Made by a program: the position numbers and the translations under genes
In this document: positions 1 through 10,209 of the stretch, piece by piece
How positions within the stretch are numbered: the stretch's first letter is position 1
Layout of the letters: each line of letters begins with the position of its first letter
Notes under the pieces: model-generated
Told to the model about the DNA's origin: nothing
Databases searched by the model: none
The model's input: the letters and a program-made list of their open reading frames with translations, nothing else
Source of the DNA: Hyaloraphidium curvatum
Taxonomy: Eukaryota > Monoblepharomycota > Hyaloraphidiomycetes > Hyaloraphidiales > Hyaloraphidiaceae
Length of the DNA: 64,000 nt
Direction of reading: 5' to 3'
NCBI GenBank assembly: GCA_025558095.1
Contig: JAIVFI010000040.1
Span: 412,667 to 476,666 of the forward strand

Positions 1-562
1 CGCCGAATCGCGGCACAAAAGCTGGCGCGTATGCCTCTTGGTCTCTCTCTGCTGCGGAAACCTGAGCAGGAAGATTAGTCCCGCACGGCCTCTCCCCTCC
101 CATAAGCTTTGCCGGGGAGCTGAACGTCTTCTCCGGCGGAGGAGCCGGTTCGGTTTTCGAACTTGTCGCGCAAAGAGACCCTGAGAAGAGCGGGGTGTTT
201 TGGCGGGGGCTGGTGAGCCGAGTAGTAGGGGCCGCATCGGAGACCGTGGGGCCCAGAACCGGGCTGACGGCCGGCGGTCCGATCCCGCCGCGGCAGACGA
301 TCGGGTCCTGGGGGGCGGCGACAGGAGCCGGAGGTCGAGCCAACGGGCATGAACGGGTCGTGCCGAGCCATCCGATCCTCTGGCTGTCCTGTGGTGTCTA
401 AGATCGGCAGAGGCTCAGTTGCGGGCGGGCGGGATCTAGGTCAGGGTCCACGAATCATCATCGCCGCTGGTCCCTCCCCAACCCCGATCTTCACGAACCG
501 GTTCTCGCGGCGGGACGAGGACCTCAGCGCTCACCGAGGTCGCAAGGTCAATCGTCGCCCCG
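1..562. other. No gene recognised; left edge and upstream region of the amidotransferase gene
   Basis: Short open frames on both strands are rich in Arg, Gly and Pro and show no domain or splice pattern I can support. The last few hundred bases presumably hold the promoter of the gene starting at 563. A gene truncated by the window edge cannot be excluded. Confidence 0.4.
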
Positions 563-1777
563 ATGTGCCGCCTGCTTGCGTTCCAGTCGGTCGAGCCCGT
601 GCCGCTCGCCGACCTCCTTCTCCGCCCGTCCAACTCGCTGCGGCAACAGGCCTCGGACGCGGTCTGCTTCACGCCTTGGCTGCCCCCCAACCCCGCGCGC
701 AACCGCGCCGTCAACCCCGACGGGCACGGCTTCGGGTACTACGCCGGGGGCGCACCACCCACCGTGTACCGCTCGCCGCTGCCGGCGTGGACGGACCCCG
801 GCCTGGAACCGGCAGTGGGTGACGCTTCCACGGCCATGTTGTTGGCGCACGTGCGGGCTGCGTCGCCGGGGCTGCCCAAGTTCGCCCCCGACTGCTGCCA
901 GCCCTTCCGTTTCGGCCGCATGCTCTTCACAGAGAACGGAGGCATCGGCGGCTTCAAACCCGGCGGCGAGCTTCAGGCGGCGCTGCAGAAGGAGATGGAC
1001 CCCGACGTGCTCGCCTGGCTGGGTAACTCGGTCAGCGACACCGCGCACGTGTTCGCGATCTTTCTCACCGTGCTCCGGAGGCGCGGCGGGCGACCCGGCG
1101 AGGCCTGCAACCCCCCCGCGCTGCTCGCCGCGGCCCTGCGGGAGGCCGTACGCTGGATCGGGCTGATTCAGCTTGCCTCGGACCTGCCCCGCGAAAAGCT
1201 GGCGAGCAGCTTCAACCTGTGCCTCGCGGACGGCGCCTGCATCTTGGCCACACGGGGCAGATGCGCGTTCGGCCCCGAGGGATTCGAGCTGCAGGAGGCG
1301 CCGTCGCTGTACTTTGCGCACGGGACGAGGGTCTGGTTCGACGAGGGGGCAGGGGACCTGAGGCTGAAGCACGACGGGGGCCGCGCCAAGGTCGCCGTGG
1401 TGTCGTCGGAGCCGCTCGTCATGGGCGACGTCGAGGGGTTCAGCGACTGGGGTTTCGAGGTCGTCGATGACAACTCAATGGTCATTGTGGAGCGCAGGAC
1501 GTACAGGGACGGGTCGGACTACCTCCACGTGCAGCGGAGCGAGCTCTTCCTTCCCCTGCAGGTCGAAGGCCTTGGAGGATTGCCCTTGGACCTCCTCGGC
1601 GTTCGCCGCTACCTATCTTGCGCGGAGTTTTGCGCGCTCTGCGAAGCGTCTTTCGAATCCCTCCTCGCTGCAGCCATCCACCGCACATTAGGACACACGG
1701 ACGACCTCCATTTCTTTGGCGAGCAGGCGGATCTGCGGCCTCCGGGACTGCTGCAATGCGTTGCCGGCGAAGGATGA
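563..1777 (+). CDS. Class-II glutamine amidotransferase-like protein (DUG3/EgtC type)
   Basis: The 404-residue product begins Met-Cys, which places the Ntn nucleophile Cys at position 2 as in class-II glutamine amidotransferases. This fixes the start codon. Family signatures follow in order: a DGHGFGYY motif near residue 55, LLAHVRAAS near residue 95 and an FTENGGIGGF block near residue 120. Members such as yeast Dug3 act in cytosolic glutathione degradation, and EgtC-type members act in ergothioneine synthesis; which applies here cannot be told. The usual HN in the third motif reads EN, which may alter activity. No intron is needed, although a short one near the 3' end (about 1560) is possible because the last 70 residues look less family-like. 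No DUG1/DUG2 partner lies nearby. Confidence 0.8.
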   Translation: MCRLLAFQSVEPVPLADLLLRPSNSLRQQASDAVCFTPWLPPNPARNRAVNPDGHGFGYYAGGAPPTVYRSPLPAWTDPGLEPAVGDASTAMLLAHVRAASPGLPKFAPDCCQPFRFGRMLFTENGGIGGFKPGGELQAALQKEMDPDVLAWLGNSVSDTAHVFAIFLTVLRRRGGRPGEACNPPALLAAALREAVRWIGLIQLASDLPREKLASSFNLCLADGACILATRGRCAFGPEGFELQEAPSLYFAHGTRVWFDEGAGDLRLKHDGGRAKVAVVSSEPLVMGDVEGFSDWGFEVVDDNSMVIVERRTYRDGSDYLHVQRSELFLPLQVEGLGGLPLDLLGVRRYLSCAEFCALCEASFESLLAAAIHRTLGHTDDLHFFGEQADLRPPGLLQCVAGEG

Positions 1778-2215
1778 ACATGGCACCCCTGGAGACGTGC
1801 GAAAAGCGCTCCACGCAAGCATCAGGCTGGAGCCCCTCCAATCTAAGAATCCTGCTATCATACTGCTTTGGAGAGTAGCGTGCTGGCTGCACGCGGCCCC
1901 TATGCACGGCAAGTGAAAAAGGCGGAGGGAGCGAACCGCACCGCCACTGCTGCGAGAGGCACCCCGGGTATATGGAATTAGTTTTCAGGCCGGGACCGGA
2001 CAGCCCAATTGTCAATTGCGAGAATATACTGCTGCTCATTCCTGCTGGATGGATGAGATCCGCGTTTGGTGTGAGTCGGTGGCGAGGCTTGCCGACGCGA
2101 CAAACCTCTCCCCGAAGCGTCGACCTCGGAAGCGCAACGACGACGGCCGGGAACCGGGATCCGCTGCTTTGTCCGCAGCCACAGAACTTGAGCGGGTCGC
2201 CGTCCGAGATTGGAC
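1778..2215. other. Intergenic region, no gene seen
   Basis: It holds the 3' flank of the amidotransferase gene and the upstream region of the SDR gene. Open frames here are short and not protein-like. No clear TATA box was found. Confidence 0.4.
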
Positions 2216-3251
2216 ATGAACTTCGCCGGGAAGCTCGCCGCCATCTCCGGCGGGGGCGCCGGCATGGGCCGCGAGCTCGTGCTGCGGCTGGCCAAGGCCG
2301 GCTCGCGCGTGGCATTCTGCGATTTTCTGCCCAAAAATATCGGAGAGACGCTGGAGATTGTCGGGAAGGAGGTGCCCGGGGCGAAAGTTACGGGCCACCG
2401 GGCCGACGTGACGAAGGAGGAGGACTGGAAACGATTTCGGAAGGAAACACTGGAGCAACATGATTCGGAGCACGTGAGATGGGCCGCCGAGGACGACAAG
2501 CGGCTCCCTGACAAACTGCGTGACCCTCTCTGCTCCTTGGGACCTCTCGGCCCCCAACCGACCCTCCGAACCGCTCTCGTTCGACTAGCTGGACCTCCTA
2601 TTCAACAATGCGGGCATCGGGATCCCCACCAGCATGGTCACCACACCGCGGGACCAGTTCGACAAGGTCTTCGACGTGTGCTACAACGGCGTCTACCTGG
2701 GCTGCCGGACCTTCATGGGCGACCTCGTGAAGTCGCCCGAGGCACGGATCGTCAACACCGCGTCGGCAAACGCGTTCCATGCCGTGCTGGGGATCCCGCC
2801 GGGGTGGCCGCACGTGTCCTGTGGGTTTCGTCCGGCGCGGACTTCGATCCACCCCTGATCGTCAGTTTTCTCAGACTCTGCCGCCAAATTTGCCGTCCGC
2901 GGACTCACGGAGGCCCTAGTCGTGGACCTTCGGACGAACGCGCCCAATGTCAAGGCGCACCTCGTGATGCCCGGCCACATCGGTACCAAGATCGGCTCGC
3001 ACACCTCCCAAGTCATGGGGGGCGACAAGGTGCCGGACGAACTGATGGACGGGTTTGTGAACAAAGCGGCCACGTCGCCGAAACAGGCCGCGGAAATCAT
3101 CCTGAAGGGGGTTAAGGAGGGGAGGTGGAGGATCCTGGTGGGGCCGGACGCAGAGTTCATCGACGCCAAGGTGCGCGCGGATCCGGAGCGGGCGTACGAG
3201 CCAGAGTTCATGGCCGAGATTGCGGCGGCGGGGATGGAGGTCAAAGTCTGA
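2216..3251 (+). CDS. Short-chain dehydrogenase/reductase (SDR), three exons
   Basis: Spliced exons 2216-2473, 2589-2820 and 2875-3251 give 288 residues. Phases agree at both joins (0 and 1), and the introns (115 and 54 bp) begin GTGAGA and GTGGGT and end AG. The N-terminal Rossmann motif SGGGAGMG binds NAD(P). The first join creates LDLLFNNAGI, the conserved NNAG motif. The second join creates the catalytic YSAAK (YxxxK): its Tyr codon is split T|AC across the intron, which strongly supports the model. The C-terminal part contains MPGHIGTKIG and ends GMEVKV. The substrate cannot be inferred. A short degenerate copy of its 3' end lies at 5341-5400. Confidence 0.9.
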
Positions 3252-3869
3252 CGGCGAGGCTATGGGCTGTATTCGGCGCCGGCTTCAGACGGGACCTTGT
3301 AGATCTCTTGGATCTCGCGTTCTCTCCGGATCACCTATAGAACATCTATTGAATCTCCCCGCTCCGACGCAACCGCATAACATCGCATTCCAAGCGGCAG
3401 TCGGGAGGACGCAAACCCGCCCGCCGCCGACCGCCCGAGAGCCACACAGATGACTCGCATTCCGCGCTCTGGTCGCATGCTGCGCCAGATAGCTGTCCGC
3501 GACTCCATGACTCCTGCCTAGCTCAGCGTGATTGGCTGCCAGCTTTAGAGGACGGTGTCCGATTACCATTCCGGGAGGACTGGTCACAAAGAGTAGCGGA
3601 CCCTACGACGCCGCAAGTTTACGCCTTCCGAGGCGGTGGAACGCCGGTTGCTTCAAGCTCCTTCAGAAGTCGCACGAGGAGGAAAGCATTATGCCGACAC
3701 ACCAGGAGTGCCTCGACGCCAAACCTTTTGGGGCGCGGACGGCCTTGACTCATCACCGGCATCGGCCAGTCGGAGGTTCGTTCTAGGCCCGCCGAGTCAG
3801 CCTCGAATTGTGCCGCCGTCCAGAAGAGAAAGAGAAAACGGCCCCTCCATCAGTGCCCTTACTGGAGCT
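3252..3869. other. Intergenic region, no gene seen
   Basis: Open frames are short and unlike proteins. The right part is the likely promoter of the secreted EGF/CBM14-like gene that starts at 3870. Confidence 0.35.
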
Positions 3870-5032
3870 ATGCGGCTTCTCCTCGTTTTGACCCTGCTGG
3901 CAGGCTCTGTGGCTCGTGGCCCGCCGGTGGCGTCGGCGCCGACAACGAGGTGGGGGGCGAAGTGCACGCAACGCAGCGAAAGCTGACCGACCTCGGTGCC
4001 CGTGCGCGGTGCGCTCCTCTGTACATCCTCAGCGTGGAGAGCCTGCGTGCCGCCCCCGCGAATCCGGTTGCTCACGCAGGCTCGGCGCCCGGGGCGGGCG
4101 GCCGCTTGCCGAGGCGAGCGGGGGACGATGACTCGGATTCGGCTCGGGGAGCGAGCACTGGTTTCGGCCGAGGCGCGGCGGGCGGCATCGTATTCCGGCG
4201 CTCGTGCGAGGAATGCCAGGGCTACTGCGAGTACGCGTACCCAGGCGCGCCGCCCGACCACGTCGCGTGCACGGACGACGGAGGCAGCATGCATATCCTA
4301 TACGAGCGCTACGGAGGCGTGGGTTTGCCGCTTGCACCGGCCCCGGCAGTTAAGGAGATTCTAACGGTGATGCCAAGGCCGACGTCACAGCCGACCCTTG
4401 CTCCGCTTCGCCTTGCAGAAACGGCGGCACATGCAGTGCTACAGGCGAGGCAACCTTCAATTGCGCGTGCACGGAAAGTTTCACGGGCCCCAGTGGGTGC
4501 GGCTGTCAGAAGCATGGCTCGTTTGCTGATCCCGAGGACCTCAGCGTGCGAGAGCATAGTCAACTTCTGTCTGGTGGGCAAGTGCCAGAACGGAGCGTCA
4601 TGCACCTTCCTCCCGCTCACGTCGCCATATTTCTTCTGGTACGGTGGAGCCCAGGTCCTCTGTGACTTGCACATCTCAGCATGTAGCGTAACTGCACCCT
4701 CCGATCCACGATTCTACGGACGCTCAGCACTTGCTCTCCGGGCTTCAACGTTACGACCTGTCAGAACGCGTACTTCAAATGCTCGGCGAGCGGCTCCGAG
4801 GCGGACCCAGACAAGTGCTACAAATACTTTGTTTGCAGTGGTGCGGGTGGGTCCTTCACCCAAAAGAGCTGCCCCAAGCTGGGCACAGACCAGGTGGGCC
4901 GCCGCGCTCCCACAACGGTGCGGCGTTAATGCTCCCGATCCACTTCGTCAGTACTTTTTTGACCTAGTCACGAGACAGTGCAAAAGCTCCAAGAAGAACC
5001 CAACTGTGTTTCCCGGCTGTTCCTTGACCTAG
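3870..5032 (+). CDS. Secreted protein with two EGF-like domains and a CBM14/peritrophin-like chitin-binding domain
   Basis: Six exons fit: 3870-3949, 4033-4318, 4378-4492, 4545-4638, 4728-4893 and 4952-5032. All phases agree and the product is 273 residues. A signal peptide (MRLLLVLTLLAG) is followed by a spacer with a Cys-rich start (CEECQGYC). An EGF-like domain comes next (DPCSASPCRNGGTC...CACTESFTGPTC). A second EGF-like domain follows (CLVGKCQNGASC...CTCSPGFNVTTC); both CxC-x-C closures appear only after splicing. The C-terminal module has the spacing of CBM14/peritrophin-A (KCYKYFVCSG, QKSCPKLGTDQYFFD, RQC). It probably acts outside the cell or on a chitinous surface. CBM14 identity comes from the cysteine and aromatic pattern only. 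Confidence 0.75.
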
Positions 5033-5614
5033 GCCCCACTGCGGATTGCTGTAAAGAAACTACCTTCGTCCGCTTCGTCTCGAAAACCAGGTTGGGGATA
5101 AGGACCATCTCATAGAACCTAGATCGAGCTATTGTGAGGCAGAGCTTTGACTAAATGTCAGTGTGTTTGTGGCGTTTGCGGAGCAACATCTTGCCAATGC
5201 AATGTGCGCCCCGTGGCGGCACGGATGCGCCGCGGCTTCTGACGCCATCAGACCATGATGTAGATGATGCGTTTCGGTCCCGTGCTGCCCTGAAGGACAT
5301 GAAACCCTGGAAAATTCCGATCTTGTAGACGATCTTGCGAAGCCGAGTTCATGGCGCCGATATCGCGGATGCGGGGATGGAGGTCAAGGCCTAACAGCGG
5401 AGGCAATAGAACGATATCGATCAATTATAATCCCGATTGATTAGTGCATGAGGGATGGCGATGTCCAGGCTCTCGGTGACTCGATGAGGAGGGTGACGTG
5501 GCATCCCTACTCAACCGCGACTCAGCAAACAACCCTGTTTCGCCCACGGCCGCCGTCGCAAACCTCTTCCACGACTCTTTCACGTCACCCGCTACCCGCG
5601 TAGAACCAAGCACA
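5033..5614. other. Intergenic region holding an SDR gene relic
   Basis: Apart from the degenerate SDR fragment at 5341-5400, no coding signal is seen. The right part is the probable promoter of the first CsbD-like gene. Confidence 0.4.
5341..5400 (+). pseudogene. Relic of an SDR gene 3' end
   Basis: About 60 bases resemble the last 60 bases of the SDR gene (about 3198-3258). Both contain GAGTTCATGGC and GGGGATGGAGGTCAA and then an in-frame stop (TGA in the gene, TAA here), with small indels. No longer homology upstream was recognised, so this is a tiny remnant of a duplicated copy. Confidence 0.55.
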
Positions 5615-6496
5615 ATGTCGGCTCGCCGCACCGACCCCCTCGAAAGCACCACCTCGTCGTCCGGCATCACCGGCGTCCCCACCAGCGGTGCCGGCGTCAC
5701 CTCTTCTTCCATGCCCGGTGCGAGCCTCTGCTCTCCCGCGCTCAGCCTGTCGCTTACCTTTCGGAGCAGCGGCGGGCACCGACAGCCCCATCCGCATGAT
5801 GGAGAGCACCTCCGGCCACCCGACCACCGAGCACGGCATGCCCGGGGTGTCTTCGGGCGCCACGGGCGGGTACGGCAGCATTGCTGGCACCGGGTACTCC
5901 AGTACCGCCGGCACGACCGACTACGGCACTACCGGGGCCGGCACGGGCCTCGCCGGGGACACCAGCCGCGGCTTCTCCGAGAGCGGCGTGGGCTCCGTCC
6001 CCGGATCGACCGGATACGGCTCGCACGGGATCACCGCCGCCGGGGTCACCGGCACGGGCACGGACGCGTACGGCCAGCCGACACCCGTGGCGCACGAGGC
6101 GGCCAAGCCTTCCAAGGTCGGCGGGGCGATGGACAAGATGATGGGGTCGGTCAAGGTGGGGCGTGGCCTGCCCCATGGGCGGAAAACGGCTACTGATGCC
6201 TGTTTGTCTGCAACAGGAAGGGCTCGGGAGTATGACCGGCTCGCACGGCATGCAGGCCGCCGGGCACGAGCAGAAGCTCGAGGGGCAGGCCAGGATCGAC
6301 GCCGCCAAGGTACAGTCCCCTCCTTCCGTCCCCTCCAGCGAGCTGCGCTGACCCCAGATTTCCATAGGCGGAGAAGGAGATCAAGGGCACCCAGAAGGTC
6401 GCCGAGGGCGACATGAAGCAGCACTACGGCACCATGGGCCAGGGGGTCACGGGCACCGCCGAGGAGGCCGTGGGGCACACGCGGAGGATGCACTGA
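5615..6496 (+). CDS. CsbD-like stress protein, long form (tandem copy 1)
   Basis: Four exons fit: 5615-5717, 5770-6155, 6217-6309 and 6368-6496 (236 residues). The second acceptor is a NAGNAG site, so 5767 is an alternative exon start. The first 110 residues are low-complexity Gly/Ser/Thr. The conserved part (GAMDKMMGSVK, then KLEGQARIDAAK, KGTQKVAEGDMKQHYG and TAEEAVGH) has the repetitive, charged helical pattern of CsbD-like / fungal cruciform-DNA-recognition-type small proteins, which are typically stress-induced. The last two exons are 93 and 129 nt, exactly as in the next gene. It therefore arose by tandem duplication of the same gene structure, plus an added Gly/Ser-rich N-terminus. Confidence 0.8.
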
Positions 6497-7045
6497 TCAG
6501 GCAGAGGGGAGATCTTGAAGCTGCTTCGTTTCCTTTTCTTCGCGCGATGGCGCTGTACATGTCTTGATGCGTCCTGCTGAATAGCTTACGTCGCTTCCAC
6601 CCCCGTTCTGCCTCCCCCTCGTCCAGCCTGTCCTCATCACACCTCATCGCCAGTTCCTCCAACACTTCCTTACGAGCCTCTTCCTTTGGTTCCCGACTCG
6701 CTGGGACTCCGCTCAGAGGGAAGGCAATTCGGGAGTGCGGTGCAACGGGCCTGTCACATGCTGCGGCTTCGGGCTTCGGTCCTCCGGGCTTCGCTTCCTG
6801 TCCGGATTGGTGGTTCGGGCTTGTGGTTCGGGCTTCGCTCCTCGTCCGCATTGGCGGAAACTGGGGGGCGGCGGTGGCTGTGGGGAGGCTTTCGGGTGCG
6901 GTGTCCCAGCGCGAGGGAGACGCAACGCCACGGGGCTTTCCGCCGCAAGTCGATATATAAGCTCGCTCTCCGACCTTCCGGCAGTATCACCACCGCTGCG
7001 CAATCAACCATTCGCACGTCTACGCAGCCGCCATACCGCATCGCC
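6497..7045. other. Intergenic region, promoter of the second CsbD-like gene
   Basis: It contains a TATA box (6954-6960). No gene is supported here, although open frames without stops run through it. Confidence 0.5.
6954..6960 (+). promoter_or_regulatory. TATA box of the short CsbD-like gene
   Basis: TATATAA lies 86 bp before the ATG at 7046, in otherwise GC-rich DNA. This suits a strongly inducible stress gene. Confidence 0.6.
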
Positions 7046-7466
7046 ATGTCGTCGCACACCACCACCTCCGGCAAGCCTTCCACGGTCGGTGGGACTGTGG
7101 ACAAGATGGTCGGGTCCGTGAAGGTGGGACATTCCTTGCTGCGCGGGGTGGGAGCGGGGTTCTGACGGCCGCTTTCCGTTCGACGTAGGAGACCGTCGGG
7201 AACGCGACCGGCTCGCAGTCCCTGCAGGCCGAGGGCCAGCTGAAGAAGCTCGAGGGGGAGGCCAGGATCCAAGCCGCCAAGGTGCCGCGCCTCCTTCTCC
7301 CCCGACTCGGGCCGCGCTGACAAACGTTCCCGCGCAGGTCCAGAACGAGATCGAGGGCACCAAGAAGGTCGTCGAGGGCGACCTGAAGCAGCGATTCGGC
7401 ACCGCGGGGCAGGGCATCTCGGGCGCCGCCGAGGAGGCCGCGGGGCACATCCAGAGGGGGCACTGA
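7046..7466 (+). CDS. CsbD-like stress protein, short form (tandem copy 2)
   Basis: Exons 7046-7123, 7189-7281 and 7338-7466 give 99 residues, all joins in phase 0. The product runs STVGGTVDKMVGSVK, then GNATGSQSLQAEG, KKLEGEARIQAAK, GTKKVVEGDLKQRFG and GAAEEAAGHIQRGH. It aligns throughout with the C-terminal third of the preceding gene, and the intron positions are identical. Length and composition match CsbD-like proteins, which are small, hydrophilic and general-stress-related. A nucleic-acid-binding role is known for one fungal relative but cannot be shown here. The TATA box upstream supports independent transcription. Confidence 0.85.
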
Positions 7467-7679
7467 GGCGGGAGCGTGGTCTTCAAGCAGTAGCTCTCCT
7501 TTATCATTAGGCGGTGAAAACGCGCGCATCTTACTACAAGTCGATTAACTTAGCGTCGCGTGGTCCGTTTTTCCTCTGTTGTCCTCCCGGTCCCTCCCTG
7601 GCGCTCCTTCTACCCCGCCCGGTAGCTCCCGCCCCAACGAAACTTGCCCGCATCCGGCACGTGAACACCGTGGCCGCCT

Positions 7680-8759
7680 TCAGAGGGCCACGAAGACCGC
7701 GCCGACGGCCGCCACGGCGCCGATCACGCCCGCCGAAACCCTGCCGGCCGAGGCGGGGCGCGAGGTCGTCGTGGGGGCCGCGGTCGTCGGGGCGGCGCTG
7801 CTGGTGGCAGGAGCAGATGTGGTGACAGTAACAAAGGACGTGCGGGTGGTGGGGGCCACCGTGGCGGTCGCGGTGGCGCTGGTAGCCGGGACGTCGACCT
7901 TGGCGCACTCTGGGGCAAGGAGGAAGGAGCACGAGGTCAGAAAAGGCGAACGGGACCGCGCGTAGGCGGGCACCCACTTCCTTCAGCGCTGAAGGTGCCG
8001 ATGGGGATGACGCTGCAGTTGCCGTTCAGGACGATCTGGATGCCGGGGATGGGCGACGCGCAGGCGGTGTCGGTGAAGGCGTCAATCACGCCGGTGCCAT
8101 TGGCGTTGCAGGTTGCCTTGCCCGAGCCGGGGATGCCGATGGCGCTCAGCGAAGTGCAGGAGCCGGCCCTGACCGCGGTGACGCCGAGGGTCTGGCTCAG
8201 GTCCGTGGTGTTGCAGTTGGTGTTGAGGAAGATGCGGCCCTCGGCAAAGTCGCCGACCGTGCCGGGCGGGTAAACGGGGGCAAAGGTTGTCGAGCACGTG
8301 GTGATGTTGGAGGCGGCGCCGTCGACGTTGCACTTTCCGGTCTGCGCGATGACGATGGGGTCCGTGCACGACGGCACGCCCTGCACGGGCACGACGGTGA
8401 TGACCTGAGCCTGGCCTGCAAGTAAACTGGTCAGAACGTGCTTGAAAACACGATGACCCCGTTACGAGCAGCCTTTCTGGCGCAGGCCGCCCGCCGACGA
8501 ATGGGGGACGGGACGCGGGGACGCGCCACCGCTCATAACGCGCGCGGGCAGGGCCACAACGCGACGCCCCGTTGCGGGCTCAATCTCCGTCCTTTTCTCG
8601 GCAGCCTGCCTCCCAAGACGCGTCGCTTTCGTGCTCACCGCTGCAGTTGGCGTTCGGGAATGTGGCGAACGAGAAGTAGAGGAGGTTCTGCGCGGCAGCC
8701 GGGCGCGCGCACGCGGCGACGACGAGGGCGGCAAGGAGAACGAGCGCGGCACGGGACAT
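7680..8759 (-). CDS. Secreted, probably GPI-anchored protein sharing the ectodomain of the nearby receptor kinase
   Basis: Exons complement(8639-8759, 7978-8415, 7680-7909) give 262 residues; both joins are in phase 1 (introns 223 and 68 bp). A signal peptide (MSRAALVLLAALVVAACA) precedes LLYFSFATFPNANCSG. A Cys-rich ectodomain then follows with about eight regularly spaced cysteines (CTDPI, GKCN, TTCST, NCNTTD, SCTSL, TCNAN, ACASP, GNCSV) and several N-glycosylation sequons. A Ser/Thr/Pro-rich stalk ends in a small-residue site and a short hydrophobic tail (VSAGVIGAVAAVGAVFVAL) with no cytosolic residues, the layout of a GPI-anchor signal. The ectodomain is almost identical to that encoded at 13089-13510. 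The ligand or role is unknown. Confidence 0.8.
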
Positions 8760-9066
8760 GGCGCGGGAGGGTTCCAAAGGCGCGTGAAAACGGGGGGACG
8801 AAAAACTGATGGGGACGGTGGAGACGTTGCCGCCGTGCCCAACACGCCGTGTGGCCAGACCACACGAACATTCGACGGGGCGCAGCAGGCTCTTTAAAGC
8901 TCAAGGCGAGAGACAAGAAGAAAAGATTCGTTGACTGCAATCCACAAGTCTTTGCGGGTTGGATGGCCCTCACGCCCGCCGACTCCTTGCCCAGGGACAA
9001 GGCGGATCAAGACGACACACACGACCGCCAACACGACGCCGTTCAACTTGCAGCCACGGCATCCGA
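8760..9066. other. Intergenic region, no gene seen
   Basis: It is the upstream region of the minus-strand GPI-type protein gene. An AT-rich CTTTAAAG lies at about 8891-8898 on the minus strand, roughly 135 bp before the ATG, and could serve as a weak TATA-like element. Confidence 0.35.
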
Positions 9067-10209
9067 TCAATCCGCCTCGGGCACCCCGAACCTCTCCACC
9101 AGCTCCGGCCAGAACCGCCTCGCCACGCTCGGGTACTGCCTCGTCCTGTTGAGCATCCACCTCTCCGCGTCCCCCGCGAGGTCCTGCCCCGTCCAGCCCG
9201 GCTCGGCGTCCGTCCGCGCGTTCAGAGCGAGGGGGTTGCGCTCGGCGGGCAGGACGGATTCCGGAAGTGGTTCGACGCGGGTTTCGAAGGATGGAGAAAG
9301 GAAGTAAGGGAGGCTGATGCGTCCGCCGCGGACGAGGAGGGTGTTGACGCGGTGGGTGGTAGCCGGGCAGCGCCCTCGACTAAAATGGTCAAATGGAATT
9401 GCTAGGTTGACGGCGACGGTGCCGGGAATGTGAGGCACGTCCGTCCAGTCCCCGCTCCAGTTCTGCACCTGAAGCCCCGGTCCATCCGAGACGACCAGGG
9501 TGATCCAAGAGGCCGCGTCGCGGTGCGGGCCTAGTCCCTGGACAAAGTCCTCGTCCCCCTGCTCGTCCGCCCCGAGTGCCGGATAATGCGACAGCTTGGC
9601 GAAGAGGAACGGCTCGTTCCGCACAAAGTGTTCGTCCATGTAGACCTCCGGCAGCCCCAGCGTCCGCATCATGAGCGCGTTGACGGCGTGGAACGTCGCC
9701 CTGCAAGCGTCCCAGTACCGCTCCATCGCGGGCCTGAAATCGGGCAGCGCCTTCTCGTCCGGCCACACGTTGGGCCCCTGCAGCACCCTCTTCCACAGCG
9801 GCGCCTCGGGGTCCGTGCACGGCGGCCGGTCGAAGCCGGCGTCGAAGTTCTCGCGCCGGTTGGGCCGCCACATGGTGCGCTCCTCGCCGAGGGGCATCCA
9901 CCCGCGGAAGTGCGGCGAGAGGCGGCAATCCACTTTAGCTTTTTCCTCCTCGGGGAGGGAGAAGAAGAAGCGGGCCTGTTGAATGGCCTCGGCGGCGATT
10001 TCCTCTGTGACGGGCGAGCCGGCGACGAGGAAGAACCCGACGTCGAAGAGGGCTCGGTGCATGGTGCGGAGGAGCTCGGGTTCGCGCGGCGTGCCAAGGA
10101 GGGAGAGGTCGGCGATTGGGATAGCCGGTTCCCCGGGGGCAGGGGCGGAGGGGTGCTTGGAAGGGGCAGTGTCTCCCGCGGCTGCGGGGGCGGCGTCGCC
10201 GTCGGGCAT
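9067..10209 (-). CDS. 2-oxoglutarate/Fe(II) oxygenase, isopenicillin-N-synthase-like
   Basis: A single exon of 380 residues starts at the ATG at 10209; the frame is open further upstream but without another ATG. The N-terminal DIOX_N-type segment (IPIADLSLL, ALFDVGFFLVAGSPV, FFFSLPEEEKAK) is followed by the catalytic half. The iron ligands are seen as GPHRDAASW (HxD) and the distal His in PATTHRVNTL. Near the C-terminus RISLPYFLSPSFET gives the expected R-x-S 2-oxoglutarate contact. The GD usually found after NL (NLGD) is replaced by AI, which is odd but keeps the family length, so no intron is needed. Soluble enzyme, substrate unknown. The nearby ferredoxin gene is on the same strand, but these enzymes do not use ferredoxin, so no link is claimed. 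Confidence 0.88.
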   Translation of the reverse strand: MPDGDAAPAAAGDTAPSKHPSAPAPGEPAIPIADLSLLGTPREPELLRTMHRALFDVGFFLVAGSPVTEEIAAEAIQQARFFFSLPEEEKAKVDCRLSPHFRGWMPLGEERTMWRPNRRENFDAGFDRPPCTDPEAPLWKRVLQGPNVWPDEKALPDFRPAMERYWDACRATFHAVNALMMRTLGLPEVYMDEHFVRNEPFLFAKLSHYPALGADEQGDEDFVQGLGPHRDAASWITLVVSDGPGLQVQNWSGDWTDVPHIPGTVAVNLAIPFDHFSRGRCPATTHRVNTLLVRGGRISLPYFLSPSFETRVEPLPESVLPAERNPLALNARTDAEPGWTGQDLAGDAERWMLNRTRQYPSVARRFWPELVERFGVPEAD

